A DNA stretch of 64,000 nt from NCBI GenBank assembly GCA_963704675.1, contig OY969928.1, positions 1,054,001-1,118,000 of the forward strand. The letters run 5' to 3'. The notes beneath the pieces were generated by a model. That model was given only the letters and a program-made list of their open reading frames with translations, was not told the origin of the DNA and did no database searches. The position numbers and the translations under genes are program-made. Each line of letters opens with the position of its first letter. Position 1 is the stretch's first letter. This document shows positions 25,985 through 32,950 of the stretch, in pieces. This DNA comes from DASUVM01 sp963704675 (GTDB lineage: Bacteria; Patescibacteriota; Saccharimonadia; Saccharimonadales; Saccharimonadaceae).

Positions 25985-26548
25985 TTAATCTGCCTTACAG
26001 AGAGTCTCGAACCATTCGATAATCTGTTCGGTCGTCGCTATCCCTTCCCAGGTGTCATGGTGGTAATGGCCGTTATCATATGGTTCGCCCACTCTCAGCG
26101 CTTTCACGATAAGATCCATCGTGCTTTGCCGGCGCGCCAGCAGCTTCATCCAGTGATGCTGTTTGCTAAGTATGCATTGCACCAAAATAGCACAGCGAAG
26201 TATTGTCCACTGATATTCAATGGCGGCCTGTAGCTCCACCATGTCGTTTCGGCGAGCTTTTTCGACGAGGGCGATAACGGTGAGTGCTTGGCTCTCGAGC
26301 AATTGGCCGGGCTTGATTGTATCGTAAGTGACAATGTGCATTTGCTGCGCCAAGGTGTATCCGATACGACCTGGCGTACCTGACGTCAAGCGAAGCATTG
26401 AAAGGGGAATATCGTCTACTGCCTGCGAATAAAGCACCATTCCTTCATTGAAACTCGTGTAGAGTTTGTTGAAATAACGCCTCGCCGAATAGGTTATGGC
26501 GTTAAATCTACTCTGGTTCCATTGCATCCCTTGTGAACTTGAAGGCAT
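25985..26548 (-). CDS. Soluble protein of unknown function
   Basis: The product has 187 residues, with Trp, His, Cys and Gln present but no recognised motif. The middle is helical and hydrophobic (LQAAIEYQWTILRCAILVQCIL), more like a buried helix than a membrane segment because it contains charges. The C-terminal half has a His-rich stretch (YDNGHYHHDTW). A TAAAAT box six bases before the ATG at 26548 would allow a leaderless start; the second ATG (26527) is an alternative. It stands alone 147 bp after the SGNH gene, in opposite orientation. Confidence 0.5.
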   Translation of the reverse strand: MPSSSQGMQWNQSRFNAITYSARRYFNKLYTSFNEGMVLYSQAVDDIPLSMLRLTSGTPGRIGYTLAQQMHIVTYDTIKPGQLLESQALTVIALVEKARRNDMVELQAAIEYQWTILRCAILVQCILSKQHHWMKLLARRQSTMDLIVKALRVGEPYDNGHYHHDTWEGIATTEQIIEWFETLCKAD

Positions 26549-26663
26549 ACGTTTATTTTAATAGATAACGTAAAATACCGGTCTTTTAATCGTCTTAGGT
26601 AAATAGAAGCGTATTAATAACTGAGTCAGTTCCTAAAATCACCGTTGGTGAGCTTGGGAACTG

Positions 26664-26713
26664 CCGGGAACGGTGATGGTTCGGTGCGGGTGCACCGTTC
26701 ATCCCGTTCCCGG
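26664..26713 (-). terminator. Large hairpin downstream of the 26737 gene
   Basis: CCGGGAACGG (26664-26673) pairs with CCGTTCCCGG (26704-26713), with an inner CGGTGC/GCACCG stem. It sits 23 bp past the stop codon of the minus-strand gene at 26737. Confidence 0.55.
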
Positions 26714-26736
26714 AGCTCTCTGTTGTAGCAGGTATG

Positions 26737-27042
26737 TCAGGCGGCCAAGAGGAGTTCCTCGCCATCAGGAAGCCGAAAGGCCTCGCTGTTGACATCGCTT
26801 CTCCACTGGCCCAGCAGCTCCGCCGTCATGTCGCCCGGGGGCAACAGGTCGAGGATGTCCTCGGCGTCGCTGTTTTCGTGCAAGTTGTATCTTGCCAGAA
26901 AGTTGGCTGCGATCTCGGACTCTTCTGTGTCACCGATGTCCATTGCCGTCATAGCGGCTTCAACGGCGGCGGCGTGGTCAAGCTCGTAGAGCGCCTCGAG
27001 GTACTCGATGGTGAGAATGTTGCTGACGATGGTGCTCTGCAT
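26737..27042 (-). CDS. Small acidic protein of unknown function
   Basis: The product has 101 residues from the ATG at 27042, which has GAAGGGG upstream; the ATG at 27099 of the longer frame lacks a site. It is strongly acidic and helical (ALYELDHAAAVEAAM, DAEDILDLLPPGDM, PDGEELLLAA) with no membrane segment. The leader contains an inverted repeat, CTATGACTAGG (27060 onward) with CCCAGTCATAG, around a GCG-rich loop, which could be an operator or RNA hairpin. Coding is GC-rich while the 200 bp upstream are AT-rich. Function is unknown. Confidence 0.5.
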   Translation of the reverse strand: MQSTIVSNILTIEYLEALYELDHAAAVEAAMTAMDIGDTEESEIAANFLARYNLHENSDAEDILDLLPPGDMTAELLGQWRSDVNSEAFRLPDGEELLLAA

Positions 27043-27257
27043 GGCTGCCCCTTCATTTTCTATGACTAGGTGCAAAAACGCGATTTTCGCATTTCGCATA
27101 CTTGAACCCAGTCATAGATCTAACAGAGAGCGTTAAGGTACTTTGGAGATAAACATAACCTCAACAAAGTGTGATAATATAATAGCACAAGTAGCTAAAG
27201 TTGTCAATAGCTTTTATGGGCATTATATTTAATCACACGTAATAATAGCGTTTGATC

Positions 27258-27629
27258 TCAGTCCTTACCTTTAAAATAATGACCAAGAACAAAAGCCAAA
27301 AGAGGTGTAACTGCACCGGAAATCATAAGAAAGGCATCTCGTACACTAATAAGGGTATCTTTACCATTTCCTCCTAAGAAATGAGTAGCTATCCAATTAT
27401 AAAATGGAACATACAATAAGACTACAATTAGTATAACAAAATACCATTTAATAAATATCTTGGCTAAATCTGATTGAGTTTGAGCTTTGTGTTGCTTAGG
27501 ATCAAATTCCTTTCGCTTTCTGAGTTCACCGAGGCCTTTCTGTATAGTACGCCATTCATTTGAAGTGAAGCCGTCTGGTCGTTTCTGTAACTTTTGGAGT
27601 TTTTTGAGAGATTCGTCCAGATTGGCCAT
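27258..27629 (-). CDS. Two-TM small membrane protein
   Basis: The product has 123 residues. A charged cytosolic N-terminus (LKKLQKLQKRPDGF, LGELRKRKEF) is followed by two membrane helices (about 57-80, IFIKWYFVILIVVLLYVPF; about 95-118, AFLMISGAVTPLLAFVLGHYF) and a short KGKD tail. It follows the coiled-coil gene at 27640 by ten bases, so they form an operon. AT-rich composition and the helix-plus-2TM design resemble small phage- or defence-associated membrane proteins, but there is no specific match. Confidence 0.55.
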   Translation of the reverse strand: MANLDESLKKLQKLQKRPDGFTSNEWRTIQKGLGELRKRKEFDPKQHKAQTQSDLAKIFIKWYFVILIVVLLYVPFYNWIATHFLGGNGKDTLISVRDAFLMISGAVTPLLAFVLGHYFKGKD

Positions 27630-27639
27630 AAAATCTCTC

Positions 27640-27909
27640 TTATTTGAGGGAGGCTTCTACCATTTCGTCATAAGACGTAAAAAGATCTTCCGTTTGAGAT
27701 ACAAGTTGAGCTATCGTGCTACGCAGGCTACTGATTTGTTGCTCAAGCTTCTGTTTCAATTCTTTTTCTGTTTCATTATCACTAATAGAGTTAACTATTT
27801 TTTCAAGGCCCTGGGCTTGTTCCACAAGAGTGATAATAGTGTCAACATTATTCTTTATTAGGTTCCTAATGTTTTGATAATTATCTTGTATACTTGGTTT
27901 CATACTCAT
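27640..27909 (-). CDS. Small coiled-coil protein
   Basis: The product has 89 residues, predicted as one long amphipathic helix with a clear heptad-like pattern (EKELKQKLEQQISSLRSTIAQL). An ATG two codons downstream (27903) is an alternative start. It is the first gene of a pair with the two-TM protein at 27258. A TATACT box near 27940 on the minus strand would provide the promoter. A soluble partner that oligomerises and docks on the membrane protein is a reasonable guess but unproven. Confidence 0.5.
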   Translation of the reverse strand: MSMKPSIQDNYQNIRNLIKNNVDTIITLVEQAQGLEKIVNSISDNETEKELKQKLEQQISSLRSTIAQLVSQTEDLFTSYDEMVEASLK

Positions 27910-28008
27910 GACTTTGGCTACGCTTATTTACTACTTTAGTATATTGGAAATATGAATGAAAAGCTAATTTCGTATTTAGCGTAAAGCCTTAAAGTTTATG
28001 TTATAAGC

Positions 28009-28014
28009 TATAAT
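28009..28014 (+). promoter_or_regulatory. -10 box, leaderless start of the pgeF operon
   Basis: TATAAT, preceded by AGC, ends six bases before the ATG at 28021. Confidence 0.5.
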
Positions 28015-28020
28015 CCAAAT

Positions 28021-28797
28021 ATGATATCTGCTCACCAGCCATCTATCTTTCATAGTTTACCGGTCAAAGCGGCGGCTTCAAGCCTAGCGAACGGGTACAT
28101 GAGCTTTGGGCCTCAATCAGATCAAAATACGATCATAAGTATATGCCATAATCGTACTCGTTGGCTAGCAGAAGTTGGTTTAGGAATCGAACAGGCGGTT
28201 TTGTTAAGGATTACTTACGGGGAGGACATAAGCCACACACGCCTACAAGATGTCGATGATTCTGCAAGTGGCAAAGGCATGAGCTCGCCAGGTGACGGTC
28301 TTGTTGCTGACGCTATGTTTACCAAGGCAAAAAATCTTGGTTTATTCCTGCCGCTAGCCGATTGTGGTGGTATTGTGCTTTATGATGTCAAAAATAAGGT
28401 GCTCGGAGTAGTGCATCTTGGCAGACAAGCAACTTTCGCGAATTTAGCAGTAAAAGCGATAGAATATATGAAGCAAACATATAATACTAACCCCCAAAAT
28501 ATTTATGCCTGGATTAGCCCAAGTATTAGTGGTGATTCGTATTGGTTGCATACGTTTGAGTTTGCTAAAGATGAGAATTGGCGTTTATTTTCTCGCAAGC
28601 AAGGTGAAGGGTGGCTGGTTGACTTGCAGGGCTACAATATGCACCAATTTGTGCAAGCTGGCGTGCCTTCGAAACAGATTGAACATACCGAAGTTGATAC
28701 TGCTTCGCATGCTGATTACCCATCACATTATCGTTACCAAACTCACGGTGAAGCGGGGAAGGCTGGGCGCTTTGCTATTGTAGCCTGGATAGAGTAG
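28021..28797 (+). CDS. pgeF: PgeF/YfiH-family (LACC1-like) protein
   Basis: The product has 258 residues. Members of this family (formerly polyphenol oxidase/laccase domain) act on purine nucleosides and in some bacteria edit peptidoglycan precursors. The core shows GDGLVADAMFT, LGLFLPLADCGGIVLYD (the conserved A-D-C with the metal-binding Cys) and VLGVVHLGRQATFANL (conserved His; the usual HaGWrG is altered to HLGRQAT). A C-terminal EVDTASHADYPSHYR corresponds to the usual C-T-x-x-x-x-F-S-x-R region with the Cys replaced. The altered motif around the histidine and the lost second Cys make activity uncertain. It is first in an operon with a hydrolase (two-base gap) and a C39-like protein. Confidence 0.75.
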   Translation: MISAHQPSIFHSLPVKAAASSLANGYMSFGPQSDQNTIISICHNRTRWLAEVGLGIEQAVLLRITYGEDISHTRLQDVDDSASGKGMSSPGDGLVADAMFTKAKNLGLFLPLADCGGIVLYDVKNKVLGVVHLGRQATFANLAVKAIEYMKQTYNTNPQNIYAWISPSISGDSYWLHTFEFAKDENWRLFSRKQGEGWLVDLQGYNMHQFVQAGVPSKQIEHTEVDTASHADYPSHYRYQTHGEAGKAGRFAIVAWIE

Positions 28798-28799
28798 TT

Positions 28800-29504
28800 A
28801 TGAAAACGAAGAAGCTAGCATTAAATGATAAGCAGTTCCATTCGTGGAAGTTAGAGCCTGAAACCCCAAAAGACAATCTGGCTGTAGTAACGCTGCATGG
28901 TGCAGGTGCTTCAGATAGCACTCGCGCTTTACCGCTGGCGCTCGAATTTGAGGCGGCCGGTATACCAGCTGTCTCTTTAGACTTCTTTGGTCACGGCAAG
29001 ACGGGCGGCAAATTAAGTGAAACCAGTATCGCTGAGCGTATCGAACAAACTAAAGCGGCAATCGATTTTTGGCTTGAAAAAGACTCCGCCCTTATACTTT
29101 GTGGTTTTAGCCTATCTGGTCATGTGGCCCTACGCCTGAGCCAAGAGTTGGATGGCCGGGTAGTGTCGCTCGGTTTGTTTTGCCCGGCCGTTTATGCCAA
29201 AGAGGCCGAAACAGTATCGTTTGGCCCAGATTTTCGCAGAATTATCCACCAGGAGGACAGCTGGAGGCGATCGCCGGCCATTCAAGCAGCAGCTCAGTTT
29301 AAAGGTAAGGCGCTGCTTTGCATCGGTGAAGCTGACGAAGTTATTCCTATTGAAGTAATAACAGTATTAGCTGAAAAGTTACATGCATCTGCGGCTCAGT
29401 TTGAAAAACAGATTATTCCTGGTGTTGATCATCAACTGGCTCGCTGGCTCGCAACGAAGCCTGATAAAATGAAACAAATCGTTAATTATTTAACAATGCT
29501 GTGA
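28800..29504 (+). CDS. Alpha/beta-hydrolase
   Basis: The product has 234 residues, cytosolic. The fold is complete: VVTLHGAGAS (oxyanion loop), VSLDFFGHGKTGG, the nucleophile elbow LCGFSLSGHVAL (G-F-S-L-S-G, serine near 105), an acid in IGEADEVIP (about 180), and the catalytic His in GVDHQLARW (about 205). This is the dienelactone-hydrolase/serine aminopeptidase-like subgroup. The substrate is unknown. Its start is two bases after pgeF and its stop three bases before the C39-like gene, so all three genes are translated from one message. Confidence 0.85.
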   Translation: MKTKKLALNDKQFHSWKLEPETPKDNLAVVTLHGAGASDSTRALPLALEFEAAGIPAVSLDFFGHGKTGGKLSETSIAERIEQTKAAIDFWLEKDSALILCGFSLSGHVALRLSQELDGRVVSLGLFCPAVYAKEAETVSFGPDFRRIIHQEDSWRRSPAIQAAAQFKGKALLCIGEADEVIPIEVITVLAEKLHASAAQFEKQIIPGVDHQLARWLATKPDKMKQIVNYLTML

Positions 29505-29506
29505 CA

Positions 29507-30169
29507 ATGAAGAATATCATACACAAAGTTATCTACCATAAACAGACAACATCTGTTAACTGTAGCCAGACAGCTCTTGCAATGTTGCTTTCGTTTTATG
29601 GTAAAAATATGACGACTGATGACGTTATGCAAGCAGTACCCCGGCAAAAAGACGAGAGTGGCAATGAACTTGGCAGCAACCTCATTCAAGAGCTTGGTAC
29701 ATGGTGTTTGCAGCAAGGGTTTGAGGCTCGTTTATATACATTTGATGCTGCGATCATAGACTTGCGTTGGAAAGGCCTCGACCGTAAAGAGCTATTAGAA
29801 GCTTTTCAAAAAGCGCGTGCTAAGAGATCGCTCGCAACACTCACTAACTCAAAGAACTACTTTAAAGCTTATGCTGACTTTGTTGCCACCAAGGGAGAGC
29901 TGCATATTTTGGCGGCACCAGACGCAAAATTGCTTCAAGAACTTATTCAAAAAGGCCCTTTTATTGCGGCTGTTTCAAACAACGCTTTGCACGGTGCAGG
30001 TGGCACGATTACAACGCATGCTATCACCGTTTACGGTGTGAATAAAGCCGGAAAGTATATGGTTGCTGATCCGCATGCTGGCCGTGTAACCGTTACGGTT
30101 GAACGTTTAATCGCTGCCATAATGGCAGCGCAAGTTGAAGCAGATAATATGATTTTGCAAATAAAATAA
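29507..30169 (+). CDS. C39-like cysteine peptidase domain protein
   Basis: The product has 220 residues. The N-terminal block QTTSVNCSQTALAMLLSFYG (catalytic Cys near 19, helix after it) together with a later THAITVYGVN (catalytic His near 171) and MVADPHAGR (Asp-Pro) reproduces the C39/papain-like arrangement found in bacteriocin-processing and C39_2 proteins. There is no signal peptide or membrane segment, so it acts in the cytosol or is released otherwise. I use the ATG at 29507, three bases after the hydrolase stop; the GTG at 29501 overlaps it. A double-Gly leader peptide gene was not seen nearby. Confidence 0.75.
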   Translation: MKNIIHKVIYHKQTTSVNCSQTALAMLLSFYGKNMTTDDVMQAVPRQKDESGNELGSNLIQELGTWCLQQGFEARLYTFDAAIIDLRWKGLDRKELLEAFQKARAKRSLATLTNSKNYFKAYADFVATKGELHILAAPDAKLLQELIQKGPFIAAVSNNALHGAGGTITTHAITVYGVNKAGKYMVADPHAGRVTVTVERLIAAIMAAQVEADNMILQIK

Positions 30170-30177
30170 TCCGTTTA

Positions 30178-30219
30178 ACACTCACCTTCTGGCCCATCAA
30201 GGTGCAAGAAGGTGAGTGT
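30178..30219 (-). terminator. Terminator, member of a repeated terminator family (copy 1)
   Basis: ACACTCACCTTCT pairs with AGAAGGTGAGTGT. It follows the minus-strand gene at 30239. The flank GTGCGGAGGT recurs beside the hairpins at 30658 and 31118 and, partly, 32069. Confidence 0.65.
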
Positions 30220-30238
30220 CGTGCGGAGGTATTGAGAT

Positions 30239-30574
30239 CTAGCGTAGAAAAAGAAAAGAGATGAACAGAGCGCATGATGTCAGAAAGAGACTGAGGGCGA
30301 CCAAGTAGATGCGCCGTGTTTCTTTCAGAAACCAGACAGGCGCTTCGACCCGGCGTACCGGAATGATCATGCAGGCAATCAGCGTCGCGATGAGCGCCAA
30401 GAAAAGCCCCATGTACCATATTGGACATGCTCCATTGGCTGGAACGAGCACGACATAAGCCGTGAACAGGGCAAAGCCACAAACTACCAGCCCGCAGCTG
30501 TAGCGCTGTAGACGCCGAAGCTGCTTGATTTCAGGGAGCTCTTTTGTGAAACAACGAAACATCCGTGCAAGCAC
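30239..30574 (-). CDS. Small multi-TM membrane protein (short relative of the 31175/32140 family)
   Basis: The product has 111 residues. The start is a GTG at 30574 with GAAAGG upstream and a second GGAGG about 20 bases earlier. There are about three to four membrane helices: SCGLVVCGFALFTAYVVLV, MGLFLALIATLIACMIIP, and a C-terminal LVALSLFLTSCALFISFLFLR ending directly in Arg. The cytosolic IKQLRRLQR and PVRRVEAP segments flank the hairpin. The ending, terminator and double Shine-Dalgarno leader link it to the neighbouring three-TM genes. It lacks their long charged N-terminus. Function is unknown. Confidence 0.5.
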   Translation of the reverse strand: MLARMFRCFTKELPEIKQLRRLQRYSCGLVVCGFALFTAYVVLVPANGACPIWYMGLFLALIATLIACMIIPVRRVEAPVWFLKETRRIYLVALSLFLTSCALFISFLFLR

Positions 30575-30657
30575 TGTACTTACCTTTCGTAGATGGATAC
30601 CTCCTTTCTATACTATAGCATATTTTACGGAAATGTCTATAGTAATAATCTGTTCGA

Positions 30658-30695
30658 CACTCACCTGCTCAACATTGTTGGTGAGCAGGCGAGTG
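30658..30695 (-). terminator. Terminator, repeated family (copy 2)
   Basis: CACTCACCTGCTC pairs with GAGCAGGCGAGTG, followed on the plus strand by CCGCGCAGAG. It lies just past the stop of the broken minus-strand gene at 30709. Confidence 0.6.
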
Positions 30696-30708
30696 CCGCG
30701 CAGAGATA

Positions 30709-31031
30709 CTACAGTTGAAGCACAAGAGCCAAAATTCCTAAACTAACTGAGATTAAAAGCCATAGCTTTATACGGCCATGCTTCTGTTCGAGGTACCCGA
30801 GATATTGCTTGCTCAATTGTCGTTTTGTCGGCTGAAAAACCGATGGACTTGGCTTTAGCAAAGCTTTTGTAGCAAAGGCCGCTATAAAGATGCCTATAAC
30901 TTCTAGCGCCGAGGCTCGTGCATCTTTAAAAGTATTTTATGTGCAGCCTGAAGCCTTTGAAATTGTTGGGATGGGGTCTCATCTGGTACACCAGATGGAT
31001 GCTGTTGGCCGAAGCCATTGCCATCGAGCAC
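30709..31031 (-). pseudogene. Frameshifted small membrane protein gene
   Basis: A GTG at 31031, five bases after AGGAG and with GGAGGT about 20 bases further up, opens a hydrophilic frame (MLDGNGFGQQHPSG ... LKMHEPRR) that stops at a TAG near 30904. A second frame overlapping it by about 35 bases continues as a membrane protein (ALEVIGIFIAAFATKALL ... LWLLISVSLGILALVLQL) to the TAG at 30709-30711 and has no start codon of its own. One base shift between about 30903 and 30940 joins them into a roughly 108-residue two-TM product. It has the same leader type and terminator type as its neighbours, so it is probably a decayed member of the array, or an assembly error. Confidence 0.45.
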
Positions 31032-31117
31032 TCATGCTCCTTTTGTAAAAGTACCTCCTAGGCCAATTATAGAATCGAAAAACTAACAAGACTTTAAAAA
31101 ATCAAATTCTCCTACGA

Positions 31118-31158
31118 CACTCGCTCTCACTCAGCCCGTAGGCGAGGAGAGGCGAGTG
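31118..31158 (-). terminator. Terminator, repeated family (copy 3)
   Basis: CACTCGCTCTC pairs with GAGAGGCGAGTG (one bulge). On the minus strand a TTTTTT run follows after about 20 bases. It lies 16 bp past the stop at 31175; flank CCGTGCGGAGGT. Confidence 0.65.
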
Positions 31159-31174
31159 CCGTGCGGAGGTCGAA

Positions 31175-31921
31175 CTAGCGGAAAAAGACGAGCGCGATGC
31201 CGATAGTCGCAAACCCAGCTGCCAGTATCAGCAACGGAATTGCAACTGCGTGCATCTTTTTGTACTTTTGGGCAATGGGTGTTCGTCTGTCGCCAAGCCA
31301 GCGAGCATCGCACCAGGCGGTGAAATGATCCTCTATAAGCAGTGTTCTGACATGGCGTGGCTCGTAAGGGACCTTCCATGCTCTGCGAATAGGAGGCAGA
31401 AGGGGATAAATCGCAAAGCCGAATGCTACGCCGTTTGTCACCAACGCGAACCCGAGGAGCCCGAGCCCGGTGGTGACGCTAATCGATTTATTATCACCGG
31501 TCAGCAGGGCATATACCGCGAACAGCACCGTAATGATTGTGATGATGATACTGGTGCGTATTTGTAGCCCTGATACCTCCGCTTCTATGCGGTCTAGCTC
31601 GTTGAGTGCGTTTTCCGCAAACCGGCGTTCGATATCTTCTCTGGTTGTCTTATAACGAACCTCTACCTTGAACAGTTTTCGTATGAGGCGTATAAACCAG
31701 TGTTCACTGCGGGCGGCGTCTTCTGCGGCCCAAGCCTTCTTGAGGGCGCGCTCGACTCGATAGTCCCAAATCGGGCGATAGCGCGCGTAGATGCCGTAGG
31801 GGCCTTCGCGCTTCTCGAGCGCTTCATCAAGCTCTCGACGATCTTGTTCCCAATGCCTTTCTAGTCGCCTCTGTTTTTCTTCGTCACTGACTTCTCGCTT
31901 GCGACGACCTAGTCTGAACAT
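31175..31921 (-). CDS. Three-TM membrane protein, Pycsar-effector-like topology
   Basis: The product has 248 residues. A long charged helical N-terminus (EEKQRRLERHWEQDRRE ... about 1-110) contains several Arg/Glu heptads. It is followed by a membrane hairpin (about 117-137 TSIIITIITVLFAVYALL; about 145-166 GLGLLGFALVTNGVAFGF), a cytosolic stretch of about 55 residues with KVPYEPRHVRTLL and TPIAQKYKKMHA, and a C-terminal helix ending FFR. The 32140 protein matches in the same order (RTSIL, AIRPL/AIYPL, EPYQR, TRYKKAHAKAVHLL, IFR). The design recalls PycTM effectors, where a soluble part senses a cyclic nucleotide and the TM part damages the membrane; no cyclase is visible here. The leader has GGAGG and GGGGG sites. 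Confidence 0.65.
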   Translation of the reverse strand: MFRLGRRKREVSDEEKQRRLERHWEQDRRELDEALEKREGPYGIYARYRPIWDYRVERALKKAWAAEDAARSEHWFIRLIRKLFKVEVRYKTTREDIERRFAENALNELDRIEAEVSGLQIRTSIIITIITVLFAVYALLTGDNKSISVTTGLGLLGFALVTNGVAFGFAIYPLLPPIRRAWKVPYEPRHVRTLLIEDHFTAWCDARWLGDRRTPIAQKYKKMHAVAIPLLILAAGFATIGIALVFFR

Positions 31922-32068
31922 TTTTACCCCCGATAGTCGGTAAACCTCCAGCCAATATTTATGACACGTTTGATTGTTTTTGTCTACCCTATTGTCTTTC
32001 GTTCTTTTGAACTCGTCAGTATAACCACACAGCTATAGAGACTAAATAGAATATATCAAAACTCCTAC

Positions 32069-32122
32069 GGCACTTACCTCTCGACTCTTTTGCCCTGCGG
32101 GGGCGTGAGGAGAGATAAGCGC
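32069..32122 (-). terminator. Terminator, repeated family (copy 4)
   Basis: GGCACTTACCTCTC pairs with GAGGAGAGATAAGCGCC (bulged), with a GC-rich loop. It is just past the stop codon at 32140; the flank CCGGCGGAGG is a diverged form of the common flank. Confidence 0.6.
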
Positions 32123-32139
32123 CGGCGGAGGGTAATCTA

Positions 32140-32817
32140 CTAGCGAAAGATGATGCTGAGCGCCAAACCTGGGATGGTAATGGCTGCCGCCCAGACGAGC
32201 AGGTGCACAGCCTTAGCGTGCGCCTTCTTGTATCTCGTAATCGGCTTATTCTTTCGGTCGGTTTGGTATTGGTTCATGACCCAGTCGGTGAAGTTGTCGT
32301 AGGTCAAGAGCGACCAGTAGGCTGCCCGCTGGTACGGCTCGAAAAGCGCACGTTTGACGGGCACTGCCAGCGGCCTGATGGCCGTGATGAACCCCACGGC
32401 AGTCATCAGTAGTGCCGCCACCAGAAGTGTGACGCCGAGAACAGCCAGAGCTGAGTTACCGCTTCCTGACTTTAGTGCGAACACTGCGAAGAGCAGGGTG
32501 GCTGCTGCAACCAAGATGCTGGTGCGGCTGATGAGTGACAGTAGTTCGTTGTCACGGAGCACCAGCTCTCTTTCAGAGCGTTTGAGTATCCGTTCCTCGA
32601 ACTTCTCTCGCCTCGCTTCCCTTTTTTCTGGGTTGGGTTCCTCGCCGGCCTTGTCTTCTAGCGCCTTGAGGCGTTTATTCCAAAGGGGTCGCCATCGCTC
32701 CATCTCTGCGTTGAAGTCGGCCTCGACTCTCGCAAACTCAGTTTCATCTTCTTCTTGCAGTTTGCGAAGTGCTTCGGCCTTCTCTTCTGAGGTGGGTTCT
32801 TGCGTTTTCTTTGGCAT
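32140..32817 (-). CDS. Three-TM membrane protein, paralogue of the 31175 gene
   Basis: The product has 225 residues. The N-terminal 85 residues form a highly charged coiled coil (EEKAEALRKLQEEDETEF, REKFEERILKRSEREL). A membrane hairpin (about 90-110 and 117-140) ends in AIRPL, then EPYQRAAYWSLLTYD, a KPITRYKKAHAKAVHLL amphipathic segment, and a C-terminal helix ending IIFR. It is the best-preserved member of the family with 5348, 31175 and (shorter) 30239. GGAGG and GGGGG sites precede the ATG, with the same spacing pattern as at 31921. Its position as head of a tandem set of gene-plus-terminator units argues for local duplication. Confidence 0.65.
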   Translation of the reverse strand: MPKKTQEPTSEEKAEALRKLQEEDETEFARVEADFNAEMERWRPLWNKRLKALEDKAGEEPNPEKREARREKFEERILKRSERELVLRDNELLSLISRTSILVAAATLLFAVFALKSGSGNSALAVLGVTLLVAALLMTAVGFITAIRPLAVPVKRALFEPYQRAAYWSLLTYDNFTDWVMNQYQTDRKNKPITRYKKAHAKAVHLLVWAAAITIPGLALSIIFR

Positions 32818-32950
32818 ATCGCCCCCAATAGTAGATTTCCTCCTTATGTTATTATAACATTTAACCTAGGTTTTGTCGATAGGTTAAGCATTTTTTAATC
32901 TGTTATTTTCTGCTACAATAGAGCTCGTTATTAAACAGGAGTTCATAGCA

